A stretch of 30,622 bases of DNA from Acidimicrobiia bacterium UBA4744 (GTDB lineage: Bacteria; Actinomycetota; Acidimicrobiia; Spongiisociales; UBA4744): NCBI GenBank assembly GCA_002403855.1, contig DHIO01000047.1, positions 1-30,622 of the forward strand, in the 5' to 3' direction. Under the pieces are notes generated by a model, which saw nothing but the letters and a program-made list of their open reading frames with translations, did not search any database and had not been told where the DNA came from. The stretch's first letter is position 1. The number at the start of each line of letters is the position of its first letter. Below, in pieces: positions 1 through 8,535 of this stretch. The translations under genes and the position numbers were made by a program.

Positions 1-487
1 GCCCCGCAACCGATACATGAAGCCGCATCCATCGCGGAATCGGCGGCCGGCTTGGGGACCGGGATCAGGTTGGCGTCGGGGGCGCTGCCGGTCGGGACGG
101 TGATATACCCTCCGGCCTCGATGATCCGATCGAATGAGCTGCGATCGACCACCAGGTCCCGGATGATCGGGAAGCCGGACGACCGCCACGGCTCGATGGT
201 GATCACATCGCCGTCCTGGAACTTCCGCATGTGCAGCTGGCATGTCGCCGTTCCCTGCTGGGGACCGTGGGCCAGGCCGTTGATCATCAGCCCGCACATC
301 CCGCAGATGCCCTCCCGGCAGTCGCTGTCGAAGGCGATCGGCTCTTCGCCCTGATCCGTCAAGCGCTCGTTGACGACGTCGAGCATCTCCAGGAAAGAGG
401 CATGCGATTCGATGTCGGGAGCGTCGTACTCGACGAAGGTCCCGGGAGCATCGGGGTTGTCCTGGCGCCATACGCGCAGTGTGACGT

Positions 488-491
<4 letters not shown>
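1..491 (-). CDS. sdhB: Succinate dehydrogenase/fumarate reductase iron-sulfur subunit, partial
   Basis: This subunit carries electrons from the flavoprotein to the quinone-reducing membrane subunit of complex II. The visible N-terminal 163 codons contain the plant-ferredoxin [2Fe-2S] motif DCREGICGMCG, a further Cys in ATCQLHMR, and at the left edge CIGCG, the first half of the second-cluster motif. The C-terminus, with the remaining [4Fe-4S] and [3Fe-4S] ligands, is cut off by the window. The GTG start at 491-489 overlaps the sdhA stop as GTGA, and an AAAGGAG ribosome site lies 6 nt upstream, so translation is probably coupled. It is the last gene of a C-A-B operon. SdhB or FrdB cannot be told apart by sequence here; an aerobic actinobacterial context favours Sdh. 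Confidence 0.95.
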
Positions 492-2410
<1,919 letters not shown>

Positions 2411-2417
2411 CCCCCTC

Positions 2418-3161
2418 TCACGTGACCAGACCGGTCAGCACCGTGAGCGGAAAACTGACGTTGGGAACGACGATGACGGCGGTGAACGCCCAGGCGAACC
2501 AGCGACGCCACTCGTTGAACCGGGGGTTGTTCCATCCGATGCTTTGGAAGAGGCTCCAGGTGCCGTGAAAGATGTGAAGTCCGAGCAACAGGTTGGCCAC
2601 GATGTAGAAGATGGCTACTGCCGGTCTACTGAAGCTGGCCACCAGGTTGGCGTGCACATCGCCGGCTACGAAATCCGGGTTGACATTGCCGAACGTCAGG
2701 TCCATGAGGTGGAAAAGGATGAACGCAGCGACGATCACTCCCGACCATCGCATGGTCCGCGACGCGTAATTGGCCACCAGGTACTCACGAGGCGACTGGT
2801 ACCGAACGGGTCTGGCCTTCCAGTTGGTGACGGTCAGCGAGTAGGCCGCATGGATGTGGAACACCACGGATGCCGTGAGCACTACCCGGAAGATCCAGAG
2901 CAAGCCCTCGCGGGGGAGGAAAGGCTCGAGCAGTTCACGGAGCCACTCGCCGTAGTGGTCGATGGCGTAGATCCCGGTCGGATCGGTGCCGAGGTAGAGC
3001 TTGAGGTTCCCAAGCATGTGGACGAATACGTAGCCGAGGAAGACGATGCCGGTGATGGCCATCACCCATTTCTTCCCGACATCCGAGCCGTAGAACTCGA
3101 TCGCCCAGGGCCGCCGGCGGTTGGCCGAGCCGTGGTCCGTGCCCTTGTTGGTGGTCGTCAC
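2418..3161 (-). CDS. sdhC: Succinate dehydrogenase cytochrome b subunit (type B)
   Basis: This membrane anchor (247 aa) should bind two haems b and exchange electrons with menaquinone. About five hydrophobic segments are visible, with His residues near or within them (FVHMLGN, VFHIHAA, LFHLMDL, LGLHIFH). That is the pattern of the fused, five-helix, dihaem type-B subunit, which explains why no separate sdhD gene is present. The GTG start at 3161 is supported by GGAGG 6 nt upstream. It is the first gene of the sdhC-sdhA-sdhB operon. The upstream 176 nt contain no further gene on this strand, so the operon promoter should lie there, but I see no convincing -35/-10 pair. Confidence 0.95.
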   Translation of the reverse strand: MTTTNKGTDHGSANRRRPWAIEFYGSDVGKKWVMAITGIVFLGYVFVHMLGNLKLYLGTDPTGIYAIDHYGEWLRELLEPFLPREGLLWIFRVVLTASVVFHIHAAYSLTVTNWKARPVRYQSPREYLVANYASRTMRWSGVIVAAFILFHLMDLTFGNVNPDFVAGDVHANLVASFSRPAVAIFYIVANLLLGLHIFHGTWSLFQSIGWNNPRFNEWRRWFAWAFTAVIVVPNVSFPLTVLTGLVT

Positions 3162-3231
3162 TACCGGCCTCCAAGCACGAGATTGCAGGTCGGACCAAAA
3201 CTAGCAGCGGAGCGGGCGGCTCCGGCCGGGG

Positions 3232-3301
3232 AGCACGAAGCACCAAGCACCAAGTTTCGAGCGGTGAGAGGTCTCAGGTGGCAGGTTTCGGGCTCAGGTG
3301 G
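3232..3301 (+). repeat. Degenerate heptanucleotide tandem repeat, upstream copy
   Basis: The stretch reads in 7-nt steps: AGCACGA, AGCACCA, AGCACCA, AGTTTCG, AGCGGTG, AGAGGTC, TCAGGTG, GCAGGTT, TCGGGCT, CAGGTGG. The first three units are nearly identical and the later ones drift toward the CAGGTTT family also seen near 3750-3777 and 8445-8493. It lies between sdhC and the four-helix-bundle gene and codes for nothing recognisable. It resembles the short tandemly repeated heptamers known from other bacterial genomes; the function is unknown. Confidence 0.7.
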
Positions 3302-3337
3302 TTCGTAGACGTCATACGCTCGTGATAAGCATGACGG

Positions 3338-3694
3338 ATGCAGGACTTCAAGAAGCTCGATGTCTGGGCGTTTGCCCATAGGCTTGCTCTCGACATCTAC
3401 GGTCACACAAGGTCGTTTCCCACGGCTGAGACCTACGGGCTCACGGCGCAGCTTCGGCGGGCATCGACATCGGTTGCCGCCAACATAGCTGAAGGCTCGG
3501 CACGCACTACTCCACGCGAATTCGCCCGATACCTCGGCATCGCCCGAGCGTCGGCCGTAGAGGTCGAGTACCACCTTCTCCTAGCGCGGGACCTCGGCTA
3601 CCTGGATATCTCCACCTTCAGCCCGCTTTCGTCGGATGCGAACCGGATACGACGGATGCTGACGAGCCTCATCCAGCGCGTCCTTCGGGTCTGA
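3338..3694 (+). CDS. Four-helix-bundle protein (23S rRNA intervening-sequence protein family)
   Basis: This 118-aa protein belongs to the family first found in intervening sequences of 23S rRNA genes and related to Avd, the accessory protein of diversity-generating retroelements. The N-terminal FKKLDVWAFAHRLALDIY, the central QLRRASTSVAANIAEGSAR and the following EFARYLGIARASAVEVEYHL are hallmarks of the family and give its four amphipathic helices. Members form pentamers and may bind nucleic acid; their role outside retroelements is unknown. No reverse transcriptase or variable repeat is nearby. The ATG at 3338 has no clear ribosome site. The gene stands alone, with heptamer repeats of opposite orientation on its two sides, which suggests it arrived or moved as a unit. 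Confidence 0.9.
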   Translation: MQDFKKLDVWAFAHRLALDIYGHTRSFPTAETYGLTAQLRRASTSVAANIAEGSARTTPREFARYLGIARASAVEVEYHLLLARDLGYLDISTFSPLSSDANRIRRMLTSLIQRVLRV

Positions 3695-3732
3695 ATCTCC
3701 TGTTCAGCGAGGCCGTCAATCGGCTGCGGAAG

Positions 3733-3777
3733 TCTCAGTTCTGAGGTCCCCAAACCTGAGACTCGAAACCTGAAACC
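3733..3777 (-). repeat. Degenerate heptanucleotide repeat, downstream copy in inverted orientation
   Basis: Read on the minus strand from 3777 the stretch gives GGTTTC, AGGTTTC, GAGTCTC, AGGTTTG and then weaker units. It aligns with 3277-3301 read on the plus strand: both contain CAGGTTTCG, then a short G-rich link, then CTCAGGT. The four-helix-bundle gene is therefore bracketed by imperfect inverted copies. Confidence 0.65.
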
Positions 3778-3810
3778 GCCGGAGTGTCCGGCTTCACCTG
3801 ACATTTCGTC

Positions 3811-3867
3811 TTGACAGCGCCCGGGCAGCCTGATTACATGCATGTAATTACACGGTTGTAAGGGGGG
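3811..3867 (+). promoter_or_regulatory. whiB promoter region with two abutting TTACA-N4-TGTAA dyads
   Basis: A consensus TTGACA lies at 3811-3816. At 3834-3847 is TTACA-TGCA-TGTAA and directly after it, at 3848-3861, TTACA-CGGT-TGTAA, so the same 14-bp dyad occurs twice without a gap. The first copy is the core of a perfect 16-bp palindrome (3833-3848). The dyads begin at the expected -10 position and run up to the AAGGGGGG ribosome site (3860-3867), so a bound repressor would block initiation. I do not recognise the motif as that of a known regulator. Confidence 0.65.
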
Positions 3868-3874
3868 TGCACTC

Positions 3875-4153
3875 GTGCACCGCAGTCTGATAGACGCTCT
3901 TGCGGTCGATGATCTTGCCTGGCAGGACTATTCCAACTGTCGGGGAGCCGATGCCGATCTGTTCTTCCCGGAACGAGGGGCGTCGACCCGCAAGGCCAAG
4001 GCGATCTGCAACGCCTGCCAAGTGAAGGCCGAGTGTCTCGAGTTCGCAATCCAGCAGAGTGAGAAGTTTGGAATCTGGGGGGGCCTTTCCGAGCGGGAAC
4101 GCCGGCGAATCCGCAAAGAGCGGGCCCTGGCAGCTCGCCGCCGGATCTCCTAG
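3875..4153 (+). CDS. WhiB-family iron-sulfur transcription regulator (WhiB/WhmD-like)
   Basis: WhiB-like proteins are actinobacterial regulators that bind a [4Fe-4S] cluster and act together with the principal sigma factor. This 92-aa protein has all four cluster cysteines, C22, C45, C48 and C54 (C-x22-C-x2-C-x5-C), then the GIWGG turn at 66-70 and the basic tail SERERRRIRKER. The sequence FFPERGASTRKAK before the cluster and EKFGIWGG after it most resemble the WhiB/WhmD (mycobacterial WhiB2) class, which controls septation and sporulation; that class assignment comes from memory of the family. The GTG start at 3875 is set by AAGGGGGG 7 nt upstream. It is transcribed alone from a promoter with tandem dyads. 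Confidence 0.95.
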   Translation: MHRSLIDALAVDDLAWQDYSNCRGADADLFFPERGASTRKAKAICNACQVKAECLEFAIQQSEKFGIWGGLSERERRRIRKERALAARRRIS

Positions 4154-4257
4154 CGTAGTCGGGACCGCTCGGTTCCTGGGAGAGCCGGTGGAAGTGCTCT
4201 ACTCTGCATGAAGAAGGCGTCACTAGCATTAGACCGTCCGCAGAGAAAGGGAGTGGC

Positions 4258-5199
4258 GTGCAGGACCTCGGCTTCCTAGGTGTTTTCCTGATCTTCCTCG
4301 CTCTCGTTCTGGGAGCCATCGCGGTGCTCACCAGCAGGAGGGGTAAGGCGGCCAAGGTAAAGGCGCAAGCCGTCCAGGAGGTAACGACGATCGATGCCGA
4401 CCGGCCTCGCCCGCGGGTGACGGACTTTCACGTTCGGGGCGAGGAAGCCCAGGTGGTCTTCGACGTCCCCCTTCCCGAAGGTGAACCGGACGAGGTTCTC
4501 GGCGAACTCCTCACCAACGAAGCGGTCGAGGTAGTACGGGAGAAGCGCCACGGGCTGCCCATCGACGGCGTAACCACCGTGGTCGCTTATGCGGGACGTG
4601 GAGGCGAGCCTCGCCTGGTCGGCAAGGTCGCCCTCGAGGAACCGGGTGTGCTGCCGCCGCCGATGGTTGCTGCGCCGTCGCTTCATCTCGGTCACATAGG
4701 CTTCGACCCTCTGGAGCAGCAGTTCTCCGAAGATCTTCCCCAGACGGCGCCGAGTTTGGCCGCTGACCAGCGAGCCGATGCGCTGGCCCCCATAGGCAGC
4801 GAACTGCGACTCCCGAAGGCGGTGAGTGTGGGGCTCCGAGCCCAGGGGGTCGATCCGGCGGCGATGAGTTCGGCCGAGATGGTCCGATCGCTCTTGCGGC
4901 TCTTCGGCTACTCGGTCGCTTCGACCGAGAATCCGCTGGCCTACACGGCGACCAAAGCCGGGTCTTCCACCTATCTGCGTGAGGATCCCTATGAACCCGG
5001 TGACCACCCGGAGATCGGGGAGGTGACCATGCGGGAGTTCGTCATGGAGTTCCTCAACTCCGGATCAGACCGGGGACTGCTGATCAGCGACAAGTACTCA
5101 CCCTTCGGCGTGTATGAGCGCGAGAAGCGAGAACCACGCATCAGGTTCGTCACGCGAGAGCGCCTCCAGAGTTTCGTCGACGCTCTGTCGCTCGAGTGA
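4258..5199 (+). CDS. Membrane-anchored protein with possible degenerate Mrr-like C-terminal domain
   Basis: I do not recognise a named family for the whole 313-aa protein. Residues about 6-25 form one hydrophobic helix followed by basic residues (TSRRGKAAK), predicting a membrane anchor with a cytoplasmic body. Residues about 50-130 look like a compact beta-rich domain, then a proline-rich linker. The last 110 residues resemble an Mrr-type restriction-endonuclease fold in layout: a helix (MVRSLLRLFGYSV), a central part, then DRGLLISDKYSPFG and a final IRFVTRERLQSFVDAL. In Mrr proteins these last two places read like RGxxxT.xF and a closing strand-helix. The expected D...Q/ExK catalytic residues are not evident, so any such domain is probably inactive. 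GTG start with AAAGGGAG upstream; overlaps the next gene by 4 nt. Confidence 0.75.
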   Translation: MQDLGFLGVFLIFLALVLGAIAVLTSRRGKAAKVKAQAVQEVTTIDADRPRPRVTDFHVRGEEAQVVFDVPLPEGEPDEVLGELLTNEAVEVVREKRHGLPIDGVTTVVAYAGRGGEPRLVGKVALEEPGVLPPPMVAAPSLHLGHIGFDPLEQQFSEDLPQTAPSLAADQRADALAPIGSELRLPKAVSVGLRAQGVDPAAMSSAEMVRSLLRLFGYSVASTENPLAYTATKAGSSTYLREDPYEPGDHPEIGEVTMREFVMEFLNSGSDRGLLISDKYSPFGVYEREKREPRIRFVTRERLQSFVDALSLE

Positions 5200-6206
5200 C
5201 CGCTCCGTTGCGGGTAGGTGTCGCCCTACCGCATGGCGTTCACAGCGGGATCGGTCTGCCTCCCTGGCCGGATCTCAAAGAACTCGCCGGGCAACTCGAG
5301 ACTGCAGGTTTTGGCGCCTTTTGGGTATCCGACCACTACTACACCGACCTGGGAACGCTGGGCGGGTCCGCCGGGCCGGGGAGCCAGCTCGATGCCATGG
5401 TGCTGCTGCCGGCCCTGGCGGTGGCCACCCGCCGGGCGACCCTGGGGACGTTGGTGCTGGCCGTCGGATTCCGCCCGCCGTCGGTGCTGGCCAAGGCGGC
5501 GGCGTCGCTGGACCGGCTGAGCGAAGGTCGGTTCGAGCTCGGGTTGGGTGCCGGTTGGCATCAACCGGAGTTCATCGCAGCCGGGTTGCCCTATCCTCCG
5601 GCTCCGGAGCGTCTCGCCCAACTCGAGGAAGCAGTCGACCTCATCCGTTCGATGGTTGCGGAGAGCCGGGCGACGGTTCACGGCCCGCGGTTTGGCGTCG
5701 ATGCGGCTCCCAATCTGCCCCAACCCGCGCAGGCGGCCCTTCCGATACTCCTCGCGGCGAGCGGGACCCGGGCCCTGCGGACGGTGGCCCGGAAGGCCGA
5801 TGCGTGGAATGTTGCGTGGCGCTACTCGCCGGAGGCGTACGCGGCCAAGGCGGCCGAGTTTGAGCAAGCTTGTGAGGAGGTAGGGCGCGATCCCCGGTCG
5901 GTGAGGAGGAGCCTCGGGCTGGTTGCACTCGTGGGCGAGAACCAGGATGACCTGACGCGGCGGTTTGAAGAGTGGCGACGTCAGGCACCGTGGCTGATTC
6001 GGGACACCTCGTTGGCCGAAACGGCGGACCGCGGCCTGGTGGGAACCCCGGAGCAGGTGAGGGAGAGGATCGAGGAGTATCGGGTGCTGGGGGTGACCGA
6101 CCTGGTGTTGAGTTTCTCTCCGCTGCCGTTCGGTTGGAGTTCCGTCGCCGGCTGGGATATCGTCGCGGAAGAGATTCTGCCTGCGTACGTAGAGACGTCC
6201 CGGTAG
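5196..6206 (+). CDS. LLM-class flavin/F420-dependent oxidoreductase
   Basis: A 336-aa luciferase-like TIM-barrel oxidoreductase, probably using coenzyme F420 as most actinobacterial relatives do; the substrate is unknown. Typical elements are the N-terminal strand LRVGVALP, FGAFWVSDHYY, TLGTLVLAVGFRPPSVLAKAA, and SEGRFELGLGAGWHQPEF, the family's phosphate-binding signature. LLAASGTRALRTVARKADAWN follows, and late in the protein VGTPEQVRERIEEYRVLGV. The start is the GTG at 5196, overlapping the upstream stop as GTGA, so it is probably co-translated with the membrane-anchored protein. No F420 biosynthesis gene is in the window. Confidence 0.9.
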   Translation: MTAPLRVGVALPHGVHSGIGLPPWPDLKELAGQLETAGFGAFWVSDHYYTDLGTLGGSAGPGSQLDAMVLLPALAVATRRATLGTLVLAVGFRPPSVLAKAAASLDRLSEGRFELGLGAGWHQPEFIAAGLPYPPAPERLAQLEEAVDLIRSMVAESRATVHGPRFGVDAAPNLPQPAQAALPILLAASGTRALRTVARKADAWNVAWRYSPEAYAAKAAEFEQACEEVGRDPRSVRRSLGLVALVGENQDDLTRRFEEWRRQAPWLIRDTSLAETADRGLVGTPEQVRERIEEYRVLGVTDLVLSFSPLPFGWSSVAGWDIVAEEILPAYVETSR

Positions 6207-6227
6207 GATACTTTTGAAGGAGACATC

Positions 6228-6473
6228 ATGTTTGGACGACTTGGCGGCGGCGAACTCATCATCATCCTGGTGATTCTGCTGCTTCTATTCGGAGCTAGGA
6301 AGCTCCCCGATCTCGCTCGGTCATTGGGCGCGTCGGCCAAGGAATTCCGCAAGGGCGTGGAACAGGGCGGCGAGGAAGAGCCACCCGCCGACGCTCAGGC
6401 AACCAAGGAATCCCAAACGGGTATCGAGCAGGGCGGCGAAGACAAGCCACCCGCCGATGCCCGAGATACCTGA
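6228..6473 (+). CDS. tatA: Twin-arginine translocase TatA/E-family protein
   Basis: TatA oligomerises to form the protein-conducting element of the Tat pathway, which exports folded proteins. The 81-aa protein has the expected short N-terminus, a membrane helix at about 9-21, the FG hinge (21-22), then the amphipathic helix with KLPDLARSLG and KEFRKG. The acidic tail contains a near-duplicate: residues 43-59 and 65-81 both read G(V/I)EQGGE..PPADA..T, 12 of 17 identical, a 66-bp tandem duplication at DNA level. AAGGAG lies 6 nt before the ATG. No tatC is nearby, and tatA commonly stands apart from it. It follows the oxidoreductase by 21 nt and may share its transcript or use TAGGAT at 6204. 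Confidence 0.93.
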   Translation: MFGRLGGGELIIILVILLLLFGARKLPDLARSLGASAKEFRKGVEQGGEEEPPADAQATKESQTGIEQGGEDKPPADARDT

Positions 6474-6524
6474 GCCCCCGCTCGCCTTCCCGTTGATGCT
6501 CGAGGGGCGCTGTTCCGCGCACGG

Positions 6525-6551
6525 GGGAACTCCGTTGTCACTTGCTGCGTT
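6525..6551 (+). promoter_or_regulatory. ECF-sigma type promoter (GGGAAC - CGTT)
   Basis: GGGAAC at 6525-6530 and CGTT at 6548-6551 are separated by 17 nt, the spacing and sequence of promoters used by SigE/SigH-type ECF factors. The start of transcription should fall about 6558, only some 9 nt before the GTG of the sigma factor at 6567. This suggests that the sigma factor drives its own operon. Confidence 0.65.
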
Positions 6552-6566
6552 CAGTAGGTAGCGCAC

Positions 6567-7070
6567 GTGCTCGAAAACGTACCGCTGACGTGGGAAGAAG
6601 TAGCGCGGGTCTATGGGCGAAAGATCTACAACTTCGCGTACCGGCTCGCCGGCAATCCGGACGATGCGGCGGACCTCACCCAGGAGGTCCTTCTGCGCGT
6701 CAAGAAGGGTTTGGCCGGCTACCAGCCCGGGTCGTTCGAGGGCTGGCTGTGGCGTATCACCAGAAACGCCTTTCTCGACGACATCCGGCGCCGGAAGAGG
6801 AGACCGACCGCTCCGCTGCCCGACGAGGTTGACCGCCTGGCCGGTCACTCGTCTCCCGCCCCGGATGAGATCCTGGCTTCGGTGCGGCTCGGCGAGGACA
6901 TCCAGGCGGCTCTGCTCGAACTTCCCTTCGACTTCCGCGAGGCTGTGGTGCTCTGCGATGTCGTCGGCCTCACCTACGAGGAGATTTCAACGGCCGTCGC
7001 TGCGCCGATCGGCACGGTGCGCAGCCGGATCCATCGGGGACGGAAGATGCTGAAGGGGCTACTGCGGTGA
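6567..7070 (+). CDS. ECF-type RNA polymerase sigma factor
   Basis: An alternative sigma factor (167 aa) with only regions 2 and 4. Region 2 runs from about residue 16 to 75 and contains NFAYRLAGNPDDAADLTQEV, the core-binding helix with the DLTQE signature, followed by EGWLWRITRNAFLDDIRRRKRR for -10 recognition. Region 4 starts with LLELPFDFREAVVLCDVVGLTYEEIS and ends in the helix-turn-helix PIGTVRSRIHRGRKMLKGLL. The GTG at 6567 is the best start; the first residues lead straight into region 2 and only a weak GTAGGTAG site lies upstream. The stop overlaps the anti-sigma gene as GTGA. The operon sigma, anti-sigma, RseB-like protein indicates an envelope-stress regulon, probably autoregulated through the promoter at 6525-6551. 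Confidence 0.96.
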   Translation: MLENVPLTWEEVARVYGRKIYNFAYRLAGNPDDAADLTQEVLLRVKKGLAGYQPGSFEGWLWRITRNAFLDDIRRRKRRPTAPLPDEVDRLAGHSSPAPDEILASVRLGEDIQAALLELPFDFREAVVLCDVVGLTYEEISTAVAAPIGTVRSRIHRGRKMLKGLLR

Positions 7071-7498
7071 ACCATCCGGGCGAGCTTCTTTCGGCTTTCC
7101 TCGACGGTGAAGTCACCGAGGAGGAACGAAGCCGGGTAGCCCACCATCTCGCCGGGTGCGAGCCCTGCCGGGAGGAGTTGAGTGATCTCAACTCCTCCAG
7201 GACGGCCGTTCGTTCGCTGCTCCTGCTCGAACTACCGGCGGGGTTGGTCCCTCCCGAAGACGATGGGGTGGAGGTGCCGATCCTTGCCCGCCGGCCTCCC
7301 GTGTGGATTGCCGCAGCGGCTGCCGCCATCCTGGCCCTTTTCGTCGGCATCGCCACGATCCTCGCTCCCCCCACCACCCTGGAGGTACGCCTCGATCAGC
7401 TGTCCGACCAGTACGGTGCCCGCACGTCGCTAGAACCCGCCATCACCCCGAGGACACCGGTGCCCGTGATCGAGCGAGGGGCAGGGACCATCGAATGA
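7067..7498 (+). CDS. Zinc-binding anti-sigma factor
   Basis: This 143-aa protein should hold the adjacent ECF factor inactive at the membrane. The N-terminal domain has the zinc anti-sigma motif H-x3-C-x2-C at H27, C31 and C34 (HHLAGCEPC), preceded by the family start LLSAFLDGEVTEEE. A single transmembrane helix lies at about 79-100 (WIAAAAAAILALFVGIATIL), leaving about 43 residues outside. Release of the sigma factor is by thiol oxidation or by regulated proteolysis in different family members; the sequence does not say which. It overlaps both neighbours by 4 nt (GTGA and ATGA), consistent with balanced production of the three proteins. Confidence 0.93.
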   Translation: MNHPGELLSAFLDGEVTEEERSRVAHHLAGCEPCREELSDLNSSRTAVRSLLLLELPAGLVPPEDDGVEVPILARRPPVWIAAAAAAILALFVGIATILAPPTTLEVRLDQLSDQYGARTSLEPAITPRTPVPVIERGAGTIE

Positions 7499-8442
7499 CC
7501 CGAGTGTTTGTCGTCCTGGCGTTGGTCGTAGGGGTGTCCTCAGGGCAGGTGGTGCCGGTGCTCGCCGCCGACCTGGGCGACTATCTCGAACGTGCGGCCG
7601 CGTCCGAGTATTCGGGTGAGATGCTCGTAGTCTGCGACACCCCCGACGGGACCGTCGCCCAGTTCGTCCAGGTCACGCGGTCCGACGGCCGGTTGTGGGT
7701 GAAGACCAACGGCAGCGAGGCGATGGCTACCGACGGGGAGCTATACCAGTGGGCCCCCGACGGCACCGTACAGGCAACCCGAACCGAGAGTACTGCCGAG
7801 TGGGAGTTGAGTTCCCGGTACCTGTCTACCGAAGCGGGCCGAGCTCGTGAGCTGGAACGTCCGGTACACGTCGTCTCGGTGCTGGAGGGGGACGTCGAGA
7901 GAGTGAGGCTGCACTTCGACGATGCCACCGGGGCCCTACTCCGCTCAGAGGTGCGGAACGGAGATCGCTCTCTGTATTGCTCGAGTTCGTTCGTCGCGTT
8001 CAGCGACGAGCCGCGGTCTATCGACGCCTCGGTCGGTCAGGCGACGCCGGAGACCTTTGAGGTTCTCGATCTCAGTGATCTCGAACCGGATGTGCTTCCT
8101 GCCCAGGTCGGCGGGTTCAGCCGGCTGGACGTGTATGAAGGACCGGAGGGTTCAACGGTCGCTTACTACTCGGACGGGGTGTTCTCTTTCACCGTGTTCA
8201 CGGCCCGAAAGTCGGTCGAGATCCCGGAACTCGACGGCGCCCCGGTCGTTGAAATCGACGGCAAGGAATACCGGCGTCTCTTCCAGCCGGGTCTGGTTGT
8301 CTACGTGTGGGAGTCCCGGGCGGGTGGGTACGCGCTGGTCGGTGACCTACCGCTCGATCTGCAGGAGACCGTGCTCCGTGATCTTCCCCGGCCTCAGCGA
8401 CCGGGTTTCCTCATCCGTCTCTGGCGCAGTTGGTTTGGATAG
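7495..8442 (+). CDS. Exported RseB/MucB-like sigma-factor regulatory protein
   Basis: A 315-aa protein with an N-terminal signal peptide (FVVLALVVGV hydrophobic core, probable cleavage after VLA at about 24). The body begins YLERAAASEYSGEMLVV and continues through alternating strands, as in the N-terminal domain of RseB/MucB, which binds and protects the extracytoplasmic part of the anti-sigma factor. The closing segment GGYALVGDLPLDL fits the second RseB domain. The ATG at 7495 overlaps the anti-sigma stop as ATGA and is preferred because it places the signal peptide at the very N-terminus; a longer in-frame extension to 7303 only shadows the anti-sigma gene. Context makes the assignment more certain than sequence alone. 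Confidence 0.8.
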   Translation: MTRVFVVLALVVGVSSGQVVPVLAADLGDYLERAAASEYSGEMLVVCDTPDGTVAQFVQVTRSDGRLWVKTNGSEAMATDGELYQWAPDGTVQATRTESTAEWELSSRYLSTEAGRARELERPVHVVSVLEGDVERVRLHFDDATGALLRSEVRNGDRSLYCSSSFVAFSDEPRSIDASVGQATPETFEVLDLSDLEPDVLPAQVGGFSRLDVYEGPEGSTVAYYSDGVFSFTVFTARKSVEIPELDGAPVVEIDGKEYRRLFQPGLVVYVWESRAGGYALVGDLPLDLQETVLRDLPRPQRPGFLIRLWRSWFG

Positions 8443-8444
8443 TC

Positions 8445-8493
8445 CAGGTTTCAGGTTTCAGGTTCTTGGTTTCGGGTTTCAAGCTGCGGGTTG
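8445..8493 (+). repeat. Heptanucleotide tandem repeat, CAGGTTT family
   Basis: Directly after the RseB-like stop codon come CAGGTTT, CAGGTTT, CAGGTTC, TTGGTTT, CGGGTTT, CAAGCTG and CGGGTTG in exact 7-nt phase. This is the clearest copy of the family also seen on both sides of the four-helix-bundle gene. Confidence 0.75.
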
Positions 8494-8496
8494 CAC

Positions 8497-8530
8497 TGCC
8501 CGGTACCAGCAGCCAAACCTGCTACGGGCA
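8497..8530. terminator. Candidate bidirectional terminator hairpin
   Basis: TGCCCG (8497-8502) pairs with CGGGCA (8525-8530), and inside it AGCAG (8508-8512) pairs with CTGCT (8519-8523). It lies between two convergent genes, but no long T-run follows on either strand, so termination is only suggested by position. Confidence 0.4.
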
Positions 8531-8535
8531 ACCTC

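Noticed and set aside
3338..3694. Diversity-generating retroelement
   Set aside because: The Avd-related protein is present, but there is no reverse transcriptase, template repeat or variable repeat in the window.
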